From Climacium dendroides (Eukaryota > Streptophyta > Bryopsida > Hypnales > Climaciaceae): a stretch of DNA of 64,000 bases. Position 1 is the stretch's first letter; every line of letters begins with the position of its first letter. This document shows positions 43,410 to 57,700 of the stretch, one piece after another. The notes beneath the pieces were generated by a model, which did not search any database, was not told where the DNA came from, and was given only the letters and a program-made list of their open reading frames with translations. Location of the stretch: assembly GCA_950106755.1 (NCBI GenBank), contig OX467088.1, positions 29,412,401 to 29,476,400 on the forward strand, read 5' to 3'. Position numbers and translations under genes: made by a program.

Positions 43410-45450
43410 AACAAATTTAAAAATCATGCTCTATTTAATAGAAACCAAACCAATAACTTATATCCGTTTGACATGCAAGCACGTCCCAAAACATAACACA
43501 CAACTTGCAAATCTTCGAAATAATTACGATTCATGGAAAAATCAATTTGAAGAGGACCCTATTGCTTCCCCACACTTTCTAATTCAATGGAAACTGGTTT
43601 AAAAAAAAAAAAAATTAAAAATCATGCTCTATTTAATAGAAACCAAACCAATAACTTATATCCGTTTGACATGCAAGCACGTCCCAAAACATAACACACA
43701 ACTTGCAAATCTTCGAAATAATTTCGATTCATGGAAAAATCAAGTTGAGGAGAACACTATTGCTTGCCGACACTTTCTCATTTAATCGAAATGGATTTTT
43801 AAAAAAAACAAATTTAAAAATCATGCTCTATTTAATAGAAACCAAACCAATAACTTATATCCGTTTGATATGCAAGCACGTCCCAAAACATAACACACAA
43901 CTTGCAAATCTTCGAAATAATTACGATTCATGGAAAAATCAATTTGAAGAGGACCCTATTGCTTCCGCACACTTTCTAATTCAATGGAAACGGGTTTAAA
44001 CAAAAAAAAATTAAAAATCATGCTCTATTTAATAGAAACCAAACCAATAACTTATATCCGTTTCACATGCAAGCACGTCCCAAAACATAACACACAACTT
44101 GCAAATCTTCGAAATAATTACGATTCATGGAAAAATCAAGTTGAGGAGGACACTATTGCTTCCCGACACTTTCTCATTTAATAGAAATGGGTTTTTAAAA
44201 AAAACAAATTTAAAAATCATGCTCTATTTAATAGAAACCAAACCAATAACTTATATCCGTTTCACATGCAAGCACGACCCAAAACATAACACACAACTTG
44301 CAAATCTTCGAAAAAATTACGATTCACGAAAAATCAATTTGAAAAGGACCCTATTGCTTCCCCACACTTTCTAATTTAATAGAAATGGGTTTTTAAAAAA
44401 AACAAATTTAAAAATCATGCTCTATTTAATAGAAACCAAACCAATAACTTATATCCGTTTGACATGCAAGCACGTCCCAAAACATAACACACAACTTGCA
44501 AATCTTCGAAATAATTACGATTCATGGAAAAATCAATTTGAAGAGGACCCTATTGCTTCCCCACACTTTCTAATTCAATGGAAACTGGTTTAAAAAAAAA
44601 AAAAATTAAAAATCATGCTCTATTTAATAGAAACCAAACCAATAACTTATATCCGTTTGACATGCAAGCACGTCCCAAAACATAACACACAACTTGCAAA
44701 TCTTCGAAATAATTTCGATTCATGGAAAAATCAAGTTGAGGAGAACACTATTGCTTGCCGACACTTTCTCATTTAATAGAAATGGATTTTTAAAAAAAAC
44801 AAATTTAAAAATCATGCTCTATTTAATAGAAACCAAACCAATAACTTATATCCGTTTGATATGCAAGCACGTCCCAAAACATAACACACAACTTGCAAAT
44901 CTTCGAAATAATTACGATTCATGGAAAAATCAATTTGAAGAGGACCCTATTGCTTCCGCACACTTTCTAATTCAATGGAAACGGGTTTAAACAAAAAAAA
45001 ATTAAAAATCATGCTCTATTTAATAGAAACCAAACCAATAACTTATATCCGTTTCACATGCAAGCACGTCCCAAAACATAACACACAACTTGCAAATCTT
45101 CGAAATAATTACGATTCATGGAAAAATCAAGTTGAGGAGGACACTATTGCTTCCCGACACTTTCTCATTTAATAGAAATGGGTTTTTAAAAAAAACAAAT
45201 TTAAAAATCATGCTCTATTTAATAGAAACCAAACCAATAACTTATATCCGTTTCACATGCAAGCACGACCCAAAACATAACACACAACTTGCAAATCTTC
45301 GAAAAAATTACGATTCACGAAAAATCAATTTGAAGAGGACCCTATTGCTTCCCCACACTTTCTAATTTAATAGAAATGGGTTTTTAAAAAAAACAAATTT
45401 AAAAATCATGCTCTATTTAATAGAAACCAAACCAATAACTTATATCCGTT
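43410..45450 (+). repeat. 5-monomer higher-order repeat, 991 bp, two tandem copies
   Basis: About 43410-44459 matches about 44401-45450. Shared marks are aatttcg with gcttgccgac, gtttgatatgc, gcttccgcac, cgggtttaaacaaa, gcttcccgac and a gaaaaaattacg monomer with attcacgaaaa and the hybrid tail ctaatttaatag. Private differences are ttaatcgaaatgg near 43786 and gaaaaggaccc near 44342. Before copy 1 lies a stretch with agaaaaaac, acatattt and accaacccaat changes, near 43180-43410. Confidence 0.88.
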
Positions 45451-48400
45451 TCACATGCAAGCACGTCCCAAAACATAACACACAACTTGCAAATCTTCGA
45501 AATAGTTACGATTCATGGAAAAATCAGGTTGAGGAGGACACTATTGCTTCCCCACACTTTCTCATTTAATAGAAATGGGTTTTTAAAAAAAACAAATTTA
45601 AAAATCATGCTCTATTTAATAGAAACCAAACCAATAACTTATATCCGTTTGACATGCAAGCACGTCCCAAAACATAACACACAACTTGCAAATCTTCGAA
45701 ATAATTACGATTCATGGAAAAATCAATTTGAAGAGGACCCTATTGCTTCCCCACACTTTCTAATTCAATGGAAACTGGTTTAAAAAAAGAAAAATTAAAA
45801 ATCATGCTCTATTTAATAGAAACCAAACCAATAACTTATATCCGTTTGACATACAAGCACGTCCCAAAACATAACACACAACTTGCAAATCTCCGAAATA
45901 ATTACGATTCATGGAAAAATCAATTGGAGCAGGACACTATTGCTTCCCCACACTTTCTAAATCAATGGAAACTGGTTTAAAAAAAAAAAAAATTAAAAAT
46001 CATGCTCTATTTAATAGAAACGAAACCAATAACTTATATCCGTTTCACATGCAAGCACGTCCCAAAACATAACACACAACTTGGAAATCTTCGAAATAAT
46101 TACGATTCACGAAAAATCAATTTGAAGAGGACACTATTGCTTCCCCACACTTTCTCATTTAATAGAAATGGGTTTTTAAAAAAAACAAATTTAAAAATCA
46201 TGCTCTATTTAATAGAAACCAAACCAATAACTTATATCCGTTTGACATGCAAGCACGTCCCAAAACATAACACACAACTTGCAAATCTTCGAAACAATTA
46301 CGATTCATGGAAAAATCAATTTGAAGAGGACCCTATTGCTTCCCCACACTTTCTAATTCAATGGAAACGGGTTTAAACAAAAAAAAATTAAAAATCATGC
46401 TCTATTTAATAGAAACCAAACCAATAACTTATATCCGTTTCACATGCAAGCACGTCCCAAAACATAACACACAACTTGCAAATCTTCGAAATAATTACGA
46501 TTCATGGAAAAATCAAGTTGAGGAGGACACTATTGCTTCCCGACACTTTCTCATTTAATAGAAATGGGTTTTTAAAAAAAACAAATTTAAAAATCATGCT
46601 CTATTTAATAGAAACCAAACCAATAACTTATATCCGTTTCACATGCAAGCACGACCCAAAACATAACACACAACTTGCAAATCTTCGAAAAAATTACGAT
46701 TCACGAAAAATCAATTTGAAGAGGACCCTATTGCTTCCCCACACTTTCTAATTTAATAGAAATGGGTTTTTAAAAAAAACAAATTTAAAAATCATGCTCT
46801 ATTTAATAGAAACCAAACCAATAACTTATATCCGTTTGACATGCAAGCACGTCCCAAAACATAACACACAACTTGCAAATCTTCGAAATAATTACGATTC
46901 ATGGAAAAATCAATTTGAAGAGGACCCTATTGCTTCCCCACACTTTCTAATTCAATGGAAACTGGTTTAAAAAAAAAAAAAATTAAAAATCATGCTCTAT
47001 TTAATAGAAACCAAACCAATAACTTATATCCGTTTGACATGCAAGCACGTCCCAAAACATAACACACAACTTGCAAATCTTCGAAATAATTTCGATTCAT
47101 GGAAAAATCAAGTTGAGGAGAACACTATTGCTTGCCGACACTTTCTCATTTAATAGAAATGGATTTTTAAAAAAAACAAATTTAAAAATCATGCTCTATT
47201 TAATAGAAACCAAACCAATAACTTATATCCGTTTGATATGCAAGCACGTCCCAAAACATAACACACAACTTGCAAATCTTCGAAATAATTACGATTCATG
47301 GAAAAATCAATTTGAAGAGGACCCTATTGCTTCCGCACACTTTCTAATTCAATGGAAACGGGTTTAAACAAAAAAAAATTAAAAATCATGCTCTATTTAA
47401 TAGAAACCAAACCAATAACTTATATCCGTTTCACATGCAAGCACGTCCCAAAACATAACACACAACTTGCAAATCTTCGAAATAATTACGATTCATGGAA
47501 AAATCAAGTTGAGGAGGACACTATTGCTTCCCGACACTTTCTCATTTAATAGAAATGGGTTTTTAAAAAAAACAAATTTAAAAATCATGCTCTATTTAAT
47601 AGAAACCAAACCAATAACTTATATCCGTTTCACATGCAAGCACGACCCAAAACATAACACACAACTTGCAAATCTTCGAAAAAATTACGATTCACGAAAA
47701 ATCAATTTGAAGAGGACCCTATTGCTTCCCCACACTTTCTAATTTAATAGAAATGGGTTTTTAAAAAAAACAAATTTAAAAATCATGCTCTATTTAATAG
47801 AAACCAAACCAATAACTTATATCCGTTTCACATGCAAGCACGTCCCAAAACATAACACACAACTTGCAAATCTTCGAAATAGTTACGATTCATGGAAAAA
47901 TCAGGTTGAGGAGGACACTATTGCTTCCCCACACTTTCTCATTTAATAGAAATGGGTTTTTAAAAAAAACAAATTTAAAAATCATGCTCTATTTAATAGA
48001 AACCAAACCAATAACTTATATCCGTTTGACATGCAAGCACGTCCCAAAACATAACACACAACTTGCAAATCTTCGAAATAATTACGATTCATGGAAAAAT
48101 CAATTTGAAGAGGACCCTATTGCTTCCCCACACTTTCTAATTCAATGGAAACTGGTTTAAAAAAAGAAAAATTAAAAATCATGCTCTATTTAATAGAAAC
48201 CAAACCAATAACTTATATCCGTTTGACATACAAGCACGTCCCAAAACATAACACACAACTTGCAAATCTCCGAAATAATTACGATTCATGGAAAAATCAA
48301 TTGGAGCAGGACACTATTGCTTCCCCACACTTTCTAAATCAATGGAAACTGGTTTAAAAAAAAAAAAAATTAAAAATCATGCTCTATTTAATAGAAACGA

Positions 48401-48670
48401 AACCAATAACTTATATCCATTTCACATGCAAGCACGTCCCAAAACATAACACACAACTTGGAAATCTTCGAAATAATTACGATTCACGAAAAATCAATTT
48501 GAAGAGGACACTATTGCTTCCCCACACTTTCTCATTTAATAGAAATGGGTTTTTAAAAAAAACAAATTTAAAAATCATGCTCTATTTAATAGAAACCAAA
48601 CCAATAACTTATATCCGTTTGACATGCAAGCACGTCCCAAAACATAACACACAACTTGCAAATCTTCGAA
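43970..48670 (+). repeat. 12-monomer repeat, 2377-bp offset, near-tandem copies
   Basis: About 43970-46293 matches about 46347-48670. Shared marks in order include gcttcccgac, the ctaatttaatag hybrid tail, gtttgatatgc with gcttccgcac, cgaaatagttacg with aatcaggttg, taaaaaaagaaaaatt, gacatacaag, attggagcagg, and acttggaaatc. The left edge is gcttccgcac against gcttccccac. The right edge is gaaacaattacg against gaaataatttcg. One difference is tatccgttt versus tatccattt near 48418. Confidence 0.87.
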
Positions 48671-50160
48671 ATAATTTCGATTCATGGAAAAATCAAGTTG
48701 AGGAGAACACTATTGCTTGCCGACACTTTCTCATTTAATAGAAATGGATTTTTAAAAAAAACAAATTTAAAAATCATGCTCTATTTAATAGAAACCAAAC
48801 CAATAACTTATATCCGTTTGATATGCAAGCACGTCCCAAAACATAACACACAACTTGCAAATCTTCGAAATAATTACGATTCATGGAAAAATCAATTTGA
48901 AGAGGACCCTATTGCTTCCGCACACTTTCTAATTCAATGGAAACGGGTTTAAACAAAAAAAAATTAAAAATCATGCTCTATTTAATAGAAACCAAACCAA
49001 TAACTTATATCCGTTTCACATGCAAGCACGTCCCAAAACATAACACACAACTTGCAAATCTTCGAAATAATTACGATTCATGGAAAAATCAAGTTGAGGA
49101 GGACACTATTGCTTCCCGACACTTTCTCATTTAATAGAAATGGGTTTTTAAAAAAAACAAATTTAAAAATCATGCTCTATTTAATAGAAACCAAACCAAT
49201 AACTTATATCCGTTTCACATGCAAGCACGACCCAAAACATAACACACAACTTGCAAATCTTCGAAAAAATTACGATTCACGAAAAATCAATTTGAAGAGG
49301 ACCCTATTGCTTCCCCACACTTTCTAATTTAATAGAAATGGGTTTTTAAAAAAAACAAATTTAAAAATCATGCTCTATTTAATAGAAACCAAACCAATAA
49401 CTTATATCCGTTTCACATGCAAGCACGTCCCAAAACATAACACACAACTTGCAAATCTTCGAAATAGTTACGATTCATGGAAAAATCAAGTTGAGGAGGA
49501 CACTATTGCTTCCCCACACTTTCTCATTTAATAGAAATGGGTTTTTAAAAAAAACAAATTTAAAAATCATGCTCTATTTAATAGAAACCAAACCAATAAC
49601 TTATATCCGTTTGACATGCAAGCACGTCCCAAAACATAACACACAACTTGCAAATCTTCGAAATAATTACGATTCATGGAAAAATCAATTTGAAGAGGAC
49701 CCTATTGCTTCCCCACACTTTCTAATTCAATGGAAACTGGTTTAAAAAAAGAAAAATTAAAAATCATGCTCTATTTAATAGAAACCAAACCAATAACTTA
49801 TATCCGTTTGACATACAAGCACGTCCCAAAACATAACACACAACTTGCAAATCTCCGAAATAATTACGATTCATGGAAAAATCAATTGGAGCAGGACACT
49901 ATTGCTTCCCCACACTTTCTAAATCAATGGAAACTGGTTTAAAAAAAAAAAAAATTAAAAATCATGCTCTATTTAATAGAAACGAAACCAATAACTTATA
50001 TCCGTTTCACATGCAAGCACGTCCCAAAACATAACACACAACTTGGAAATCTTCGAAATAATTACGATTCACGAAAAATCAATTTGAAGAGGACCCTATT
50101 GCTTCCCCACACTTTCTCATTTAATAGAAATGGGTTTTTAAAAAAAACAAATTTAAAAAT
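46985..50160 (+). repeat. 8-monomer higher-order repeat, 1585 bp, two tandem copies
   Basis: Copy 1 spans about 46985-48569 and copy 2 about 48570-50154. Both carry gcttgccgac, gtttgatatgc with gcttccgcac, gcttcccgac, the ctaatttaatag tail, cgaaatagttacg, taaaaaaagaaaaatt, gacatacaag with attggagcagg, and acttggaaatc. Differences are aatcaggttg versus aatcaagttg, tatccattt versus tatccgttt, and gaggacac versus gaggaccc near 50090. The unit is part of the 2377-bp block minus four monomers, so one unit arose from the other by deletion or unequal exchange. Confidence 0.9.
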
Positions 50161-50354
50161 CATGCTCTATTTAATAGAAACCAAACCAATAACTTATATC
50201 CGTTTGACATGCAAGCACGTCCCAAAACATAACACACAACTTGCAAATCTTCGAAATAATTACGATTCATGGAAAAATCAATTTGAATAGGACCCTATTG
50301 CTTCCCCACACTTTCTAATTCAATGGAAACGGGTTTAAACAAAAAAAAATTAAA

Positions 50355-53300
50355 AATCATGCTCTATTTAATAGAAACCAAACCAATAACTTATATCCGT
50401 TTCACATGCAAGCACGTCCCAAAACATAACACACAACTTGCAAATCTTCGAAATAATTACGATTCATGGAGAAATCAAGTTGAGGAGGACACTATTGCTT
50501 CCCCACACTTTCTCATTTAATAGAAATGGGTTTTAAAAAAAAACAAATTTAAAAATCATGCTCTATTTAATAGAAACCAAACCAATAACTTATATCCGTT
50601 TGACATGCAAGCACGTCCCAAAACATAACACACAACTTGCAAATCTTCGAAATAATTACGATTCATGGAAAAATCAATTTGAAGAGGACCCTATTGCTTC
50701 CCCACACTTTCTAATTCAATGGAAACTGGTTTAAAAAAAGAAAAATTAAAAATCATGCTCTATTTAATAGAAACCAAACCAATAACTTATATCCGTTTGA
50801 CATACAAGCACGTCCCAAAACATAACACACAACTTGCAAATCTCCGAAATAATTACGATTCATGGAAAAATCAATTGGAGCAGGACACTATTGCTTCCCC
50901 ACACTTTCTAAATCAATGGAAACTGGTTTAAAAAAAAAAAAAATTAAAAATCATGCTCTATTTAATAGAAACGAAACCAATAACTTATATCCGTTTGACA
51001 TGCAAGCACGTCCCAAAACATAACACACAACTTGCAAATCTTCGAAATAATTACGATTCACGAAAAATCAATTTGAAGAGGACACTATTGCTTCCCCACA
51101 CTTTCTCATTTAATAGAAATGGGTTTTTAAAAAAAACAAATTTAAAAATCATGCTCTATTTAATAGAAACCAAACCAATAACTTATATCCGTTTGACATG
51201 CAAGCACGTCCGAAAACATAACACACAACTTGCAAATCTTCGAAATAATTACGATTCATGGAAAAATCAATTTGAAGAGGACCCTATTGCTTCCCCACAC
51301 TTTCTAATTCAATGGAAACTGGTTTAAAAAAAAAAAAAATTAAAAATCATGCTCTATTTAATAGAAACCAAACCAATAACTTATATCCGTTTCACATGCA
51401 AGCACGTCGCAAAACATAACACACAACTTTCAAATCTTCGAAATAATTTCGATTCATGGAAAAATCAAGTTGAGGAGAACACTATTGCTTGCCGACACTT
51501 TCTCATTTAATAAAAATGGATTTTTAAAAAAAACAAATTTAAAAATCATGCTCTATTTAATAGAAACCAAACCAATAACTTATATCCGTTTGACATGCAA
51601 GCACGCCCCAAAACATAACACACAACTTGCAAATCTTCGAAATAATTACGATTCATGGAAAAATCAATTTGAAGAGGACCCTATTGCTTCCCCACACTTT
51701 CCAATTCAATGGAAACGGGTTTAAACAAAAAAAAATTAAAAATCATGCTCTATTTAATAGAAACCAAACCAATAACTTATATCCGTTTCACATGCAAGCA
51801 CGTCCCAAAACATAACACACAACTTGCAAATCTTCGAAATAATTACAATTCATGGAAAAATCAAGTTGAGGAGGACATTATTGCTTCCCGACACTTTCTC
51901 ATTTAATAGAAATGGGTTTTTAAAAAAAACAAATTTAAAAATCATGCTCTATTTAATAGAAACCAAACCAATAACTTATATCCGTTTGACATGCAAGCAC
52001 GTCCCAAAACATAACACACAACTTGCAAATCTTCGAAAAAATTACGATTCACGAAAAATCAATTTGAAGAGGACACTATTGCTTCCCCACACTTTCTAAT
52101 TCAATGGAAACTGGTTTAAAAAAAGAAAAATTAAAAATCATACTCTATTTAATAGAAACCAAACCAATAACTTATATCCGTTTGACATACAAGCACGTCC
52201 CAAAACATAACACACAACTTGCAAATCTCCGAAATAATTACGATTCATGGAAAAATCAATTGGAGCAGGACACTATTGCTTCCCCACACTTTCTAAATCA
52301 ATGGAAACTGGTTTAAAAAAAAAAAAAATTAAAAATCATGCTCTATTTAATAGAAACGAAACCAATAACTTATATCCGTTTGACATGCAAGCACGTCCCA
52401 AAACATAACACACAACTTGCAAATCTTCGAAATAATTACGATTCACGAAAAATCAATTTGAAGAGGACACTATTGCTTCCCCACACTTTCTCATTTAATA
52501 GAAATGGGTTTTTAAAAAAAACAAATTTAAAAATCATGCTCTATTTAATAGAAACCAAACCAATAACTTATATCCGTTTCACATGCAAGCACGTCCCAAA
52601 ACATAACACACAACTTGCAAATCTTCGAAATAATTACGATTCATGGAGAAATCAAGTTGAGGAGGACACTATTGCTTCCCCACACTTTCTCATTTAATAG
52701 AAATGGGTTTTAAAAAAAAACAAATTTAAAAATCATGCTCTATTTAATAGAAACCAAACCAATAACTTATATCCGTTTGACATGCAAGCACGTCCCAAAA
52801 CATAACACACAACTTGCAAATCTTCGAAATAATTACGATTCATGGAAAAATCAATTTGAAGAGGACCCTATTGCTTCCCCACACTTTCTAATTCAATGGA
52901 AACTGGTTTAAAAAAAGAAAAATTAAAAATCATGCTCTATTTAATAGAAACCAAACCAATAACTTATATCCGTTTGACATACAAGCACGTCCCAAAACAT
53001 AACACACAACTTGCAAATCTCCGAAATAATTACGATTCATGGAAAAATCAATTGGAGCAGGACACTATTGCTTCCCCACACTTTCTAAATCAATGGAAAC
53101 TGGTTTAAAAAAAAAAAAAATTAAAAATCATGCTCTATTTAATAGAAACGAAACCAATAACTTATATCCGTTTCACATGCAAGCACGTCCCAAAACATAA
53201 CACACAACTTGCAAATCTTCGAAATAATTACGATTCACGAAAAATCAATTTGAAGAGGACACTATTGCTTCCCCACACTTTCTCATTTAATAGAAATGGG

Positions 53301-54746
53301 TTTTTAAAAAAAACAAATTTAAAAATCATGCTCTATTTAATAGAAACCAAACCAATAACTTATATCCGTTTGACATGCAAGCACGTCCGAAAACATAACA
53401 CACAACTTGCAAATCTTCGAAATAATTACGATTCATGGAAAAATCAATTTGAAGAGGACCCTATTGCTTCCCCACACTTTCTAATTCAATGGAAACTGGT
53501 TTAAAAAAAAAAAAAATTAAAAATCATGCTCTATTTAATAGAAACCAAACCAATAACTTATATCCGTTTCACATGCAAGCACGTCGCAAAACATAACACA
53601 CAACTTTCAAATCTTCGAAATAATTTCGATTCATGGAAAAATCAAGTTGAGGAGAACACTATTGCTTGCCGACACTTTCTCATTTAATAAAAATGGATTT
53701 TTAAAAAAAACAAATTTAAAAATCATGCTCTATTTAATAGAAACCAAACCAATAACTTATATCCGTTTGACATGCAAGCACGCCCCAAAACATAACACAC
53801 AACTTGCAAATCTTCGAAATAATTACGATTCATGGAAAAATCAATTTGAAGAGGACCCTATTGCTTCCCCACACTTTCTAATTCAATGGAAACGGGTTTA
53901 AACAAAAAAAAATTAAAAATCATGCTCTATTTAATAGAAACCAAACCAATAACTTATATCCGTTTCACATGCAAGCACGTCCCAAAACATAACACACAAC
54001 TTGCAAATCTTCGAAATAATTACAATTCATGGAAAAATCAAGTTGAGGAGGACATTATTGCTTCCCGACACTTTCTCATTTAATAGAAATGGGTTTTTAA
54101 AAAAAACAAATTTAAAAATCATGCTCTATTTAATAGAAACCAAACCAATAACTTATATCCGTTTGACATGCAAGCACGTCCCAAAACATAACACACAACT
54201 TGCAAATCTTCGAAAAAATTACGATTCACGAAAAATCAATTTGAAGAGGACACTATTGCTTCCCCACACTTTCTAATTCAATGGAAACTGGTTTAAAAAA
54301 AGAAAAATTAAAAATCATACTCTATTTAATAGAAACCAAACCAATAACTTATATCCGTTTGACATACAAGCACGTCCCAAAACATAACACACAACTTGCA
54401 AATCTCCGAAATAATTACGATTCATGGAAAAATCAATTGGAGCAGGACACTATTGCTTCCCCACACTTTCTAAATCAATGGAAACTGGTTTAAAAAAAAA
54501 AAAAATTAAAAATCATGCTCTATTTAATAGAAACGAAACCAATAACTTATATCCGTTTGACATGCAAGCACGTCCCAAAACATAACACACAACTTGCAAA
54601 TCTTCGAAATAATTACGATTCACGAAAAATCAATTTGAAGAGGACACTATTGCTTCCCCACACTTTCTCATTTAATAGAAATGGGTTTTTAAAAAAAACA
54701 AATTTAAAAATCATGCTCTATTTAATAGAAACCAAACCAATAACTT
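50355..54746 (+). repeat. 11-monomer higher-order repeat, 2177 bp, two tandem copies
   Basis: Copy 1 spans about 50355-52531 and copy 2 about 52532-54746. Shared private marks include catggagaaatc (near 50466 and 52643), cgtccgaaaac, cacgtcgcaaaac with caactttcaaat, ttaataaaaatgg, gcacgcccc, attacaattc with ggacattattg, and catactct (52139 and 54316). Differences include ttccaattcaatgg in copy 1 near 51698 against ttctaattcaatgg, and gtttgaca versus gtttcaca near 50994 and 53171. Confidence 0.92.
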
Positions 54747-57700
54747 ATATCCGTTTGACATGCAAGCACGTCCCAAAACATAACACACAACTTGCAAATC
54801 TTCGAAATAATTACGATTCATGGAAAAATCAATTTGAAGAGGACCCTATTGCTTCCCCACACTTTCTAATTCAATGGAAACTGGTTTAAAAAAAAAAAAA
54901 ATTAAAAATCATGCTCTATTTAATAGAAACCAAACCAATAACTTATATCCGTTTGACATGCAAGCACGACCCAAAACATAACACACAACTTGCAAATCTT
55001 CGAAATAATTACGATTCATGGAAAAATCAAGTTGAGGAGGACACTATTGCTTCCCGACACTTTCTCATTTAATAGAAATGGGTTTTTAAAAAAAACAAAT
55101 TTAAAAATCATGCTCTATTTAATAGAAACCAAACCAATAACTTATATCCGTTTCACATGCAAGCACGTCCCAAAACATAACACACAACTTGCAAATCTTC
55201 GAAATAATTACGATTCATGGAAAAATCAATTTGAAGAGGACCCTATTGCTTCCCCACACTTTCTAATTCAATGGAAACTGGTTTAAAAACAAAAAAAAAT
55301 TAAAAATCATGCTCTATTTAATAGAAACCAAACCAATAACTTATATCCGTTTGACATGCAAGCACGTCCCAAAACATAACACACAACTTGCAAATCTTCG
55401 AAATAATTACGATTCATGGAAAAATCAAGTTGAGGAGGACACTATTGCTTCCCCACACTTTCTCATTTAATAGAAATGGGTTTTTAAAAAAAACAAATTT
55501 AAAAATCATGCTCTAGTTAATAGAAACCAAACCAATAACTTATATCCGTTTGACATGCAAGCACGTCCCAAAACATAACACACAACTTGCAAATCTTCGA
55601 AATAATTACGATTCATGGAAAAATCAATTTGAAGAGGACCCTATTGCTTCCCCACACTTTCTAATTCAATGGAAACTGGTTTAAAAAAAGAAAAATTAAA
55701 AATCATACTCTATTTAATAGAAACCAAACCAATAACTTATATCCGTTTGACATACAAGCACGTCCCAAAACATAACACACAACTTGCAAATCTCCGAAAT
55801 AATTACGATTCATGGAAAAATCAATTGGAGCAGGACACTATTGCTTCCCCACACTTTCTAAATCAATGGAAACTGGTTTAAAAAAAAAAAAAATTAAAAA
55901 TCATGCTCTATTTAATAGAAACGAAACCAATAACTTATATCCGTTTGACATGCAAGCACGTCCCAAAACATAACACACAACTTGCAAATCTTCGAAATAA
56001 TTACGATTCACGAAAAATCAATTTGAAGAGGACACTATTGCTTCCCCACACTTTCTCATTTAATAGAAATGGGTTTTTAAAAAAAACAAATTTAAAAATC
56101 ATGCTCTATTTAATAGAAACCAAACCAATAACTTATATCCGTTTGACATGCAAGCACGTCCCAAAACATAACACACAACTTGCAAATCTTCGAAATAATT
56201 ACGATTCATGGAAAAATCAATTTGAAGAGGACCCTATTGCTTCCCCACACTTTCTAATTCAATGGAAACTGGTTTAAAAAAAAAAAAAATTAAAAATCAT
56301 GCTCTATTTAATAGAAACCAAACCAATAACTTATATCCGTTTGACATGCAAGCACGACCCAAAACATAACACACAACTTGCAAATCTTCGAAATAATTAC
56401 GATTCATGGAAAAATCAAGTTGAGGAGGACACTATTGCTTCCCGACACTTTCTCATTTAATAGAAATGGGTTTTTAAAAAAAACAAATTTAAAAATCATG
56501 CTCTATTTAATAGAAACCAAACCAATAACTTATATCCGTTTCACATGCAAGCACGTCCCAAAACATAACACACAACTTGCAAATCTTCGAAATAATTACG
56601 ATTCATGGAAAAATCAATTTGAAGAGGACCCTATTGCTTCCCCACACTTTCTAATTCAATGGAAACTGGTTTAAAAACAAAAAAAAATTAAAAATCATGC
56701 TCTATTTAATAGAAACCAAACCAATAACTTATATCCGTTTGACATGCAAGCACGTCCCAAAACATAACACACAACTTGCAAATCTTCGAAATAATTACGA
56801 TTCATGGAAAAATCAAGTTGAGGAGGACACTATTGCTTCCCCACACTTTCTCATTTAATAGAAATGGGTTTTTAAAAAAAACAAATTTAAAAATCATGCT
56901 CTAGTTAATAGAAACCAAACCAATAACTTATATCCGTTTGACATGCAAGCACGTCCCAAAACATAACACACAACTTGCAAATCTTCGAAATAATTACGAT
57001 TCATGGAAAAATCAATTTGAAGAGGACCCTATTGCTTCCCCACACTTTCTAATTCAATGGAAACTGGTTTAAAAAAAGAAAAATTAAAAATCATACTCTA
57101 TTTAATAGAAACCAAACCAATAACTTATATCCGTTTGACATACAAGCACGTCCCAAAACATAACACACAACTTGCAAATCTCCGAAATAATTACGATTCA
57201 TGGAAAAATCAATTGGAGCAGGACACTATTGCTTCCCCACACTTTCTAAATCAATGGAAACTGGTTTAAAAAAAAAAAAAATTAAAAATCATGCTCTATT
57301 TAATAGAAACGAAACCAATAACTTATATCCGTTTGACATGCAAGCACGTCCCAAAACATAACACACAACTTGCAAATCTTCGAAATAATTACGATTCACG
57401 AAAAATCAATTTGAAGAGGACACTATTGCTTCCCCACACTTTCTCATTTAATAGAAATGGGTTTTTAAAAAAAACAAATTTAAAAATCATGCTCTATTTA
57501 ATAGAAACCAAACCAATAACTTATATCCGTTTGACATGCAAGCACGTCCCAAAACATAACACACAACTTGCAAATCTTCGAAATAATTACGATTCATGGA
57601 AAAATCAATTTGAAGAGGACCCTATTGCTTCCCCACACTTTCTAATTCAATGGAAACTGGTTTAAAAAAAAAAAAAATTAAAAATCATGCTCTATTTAAT

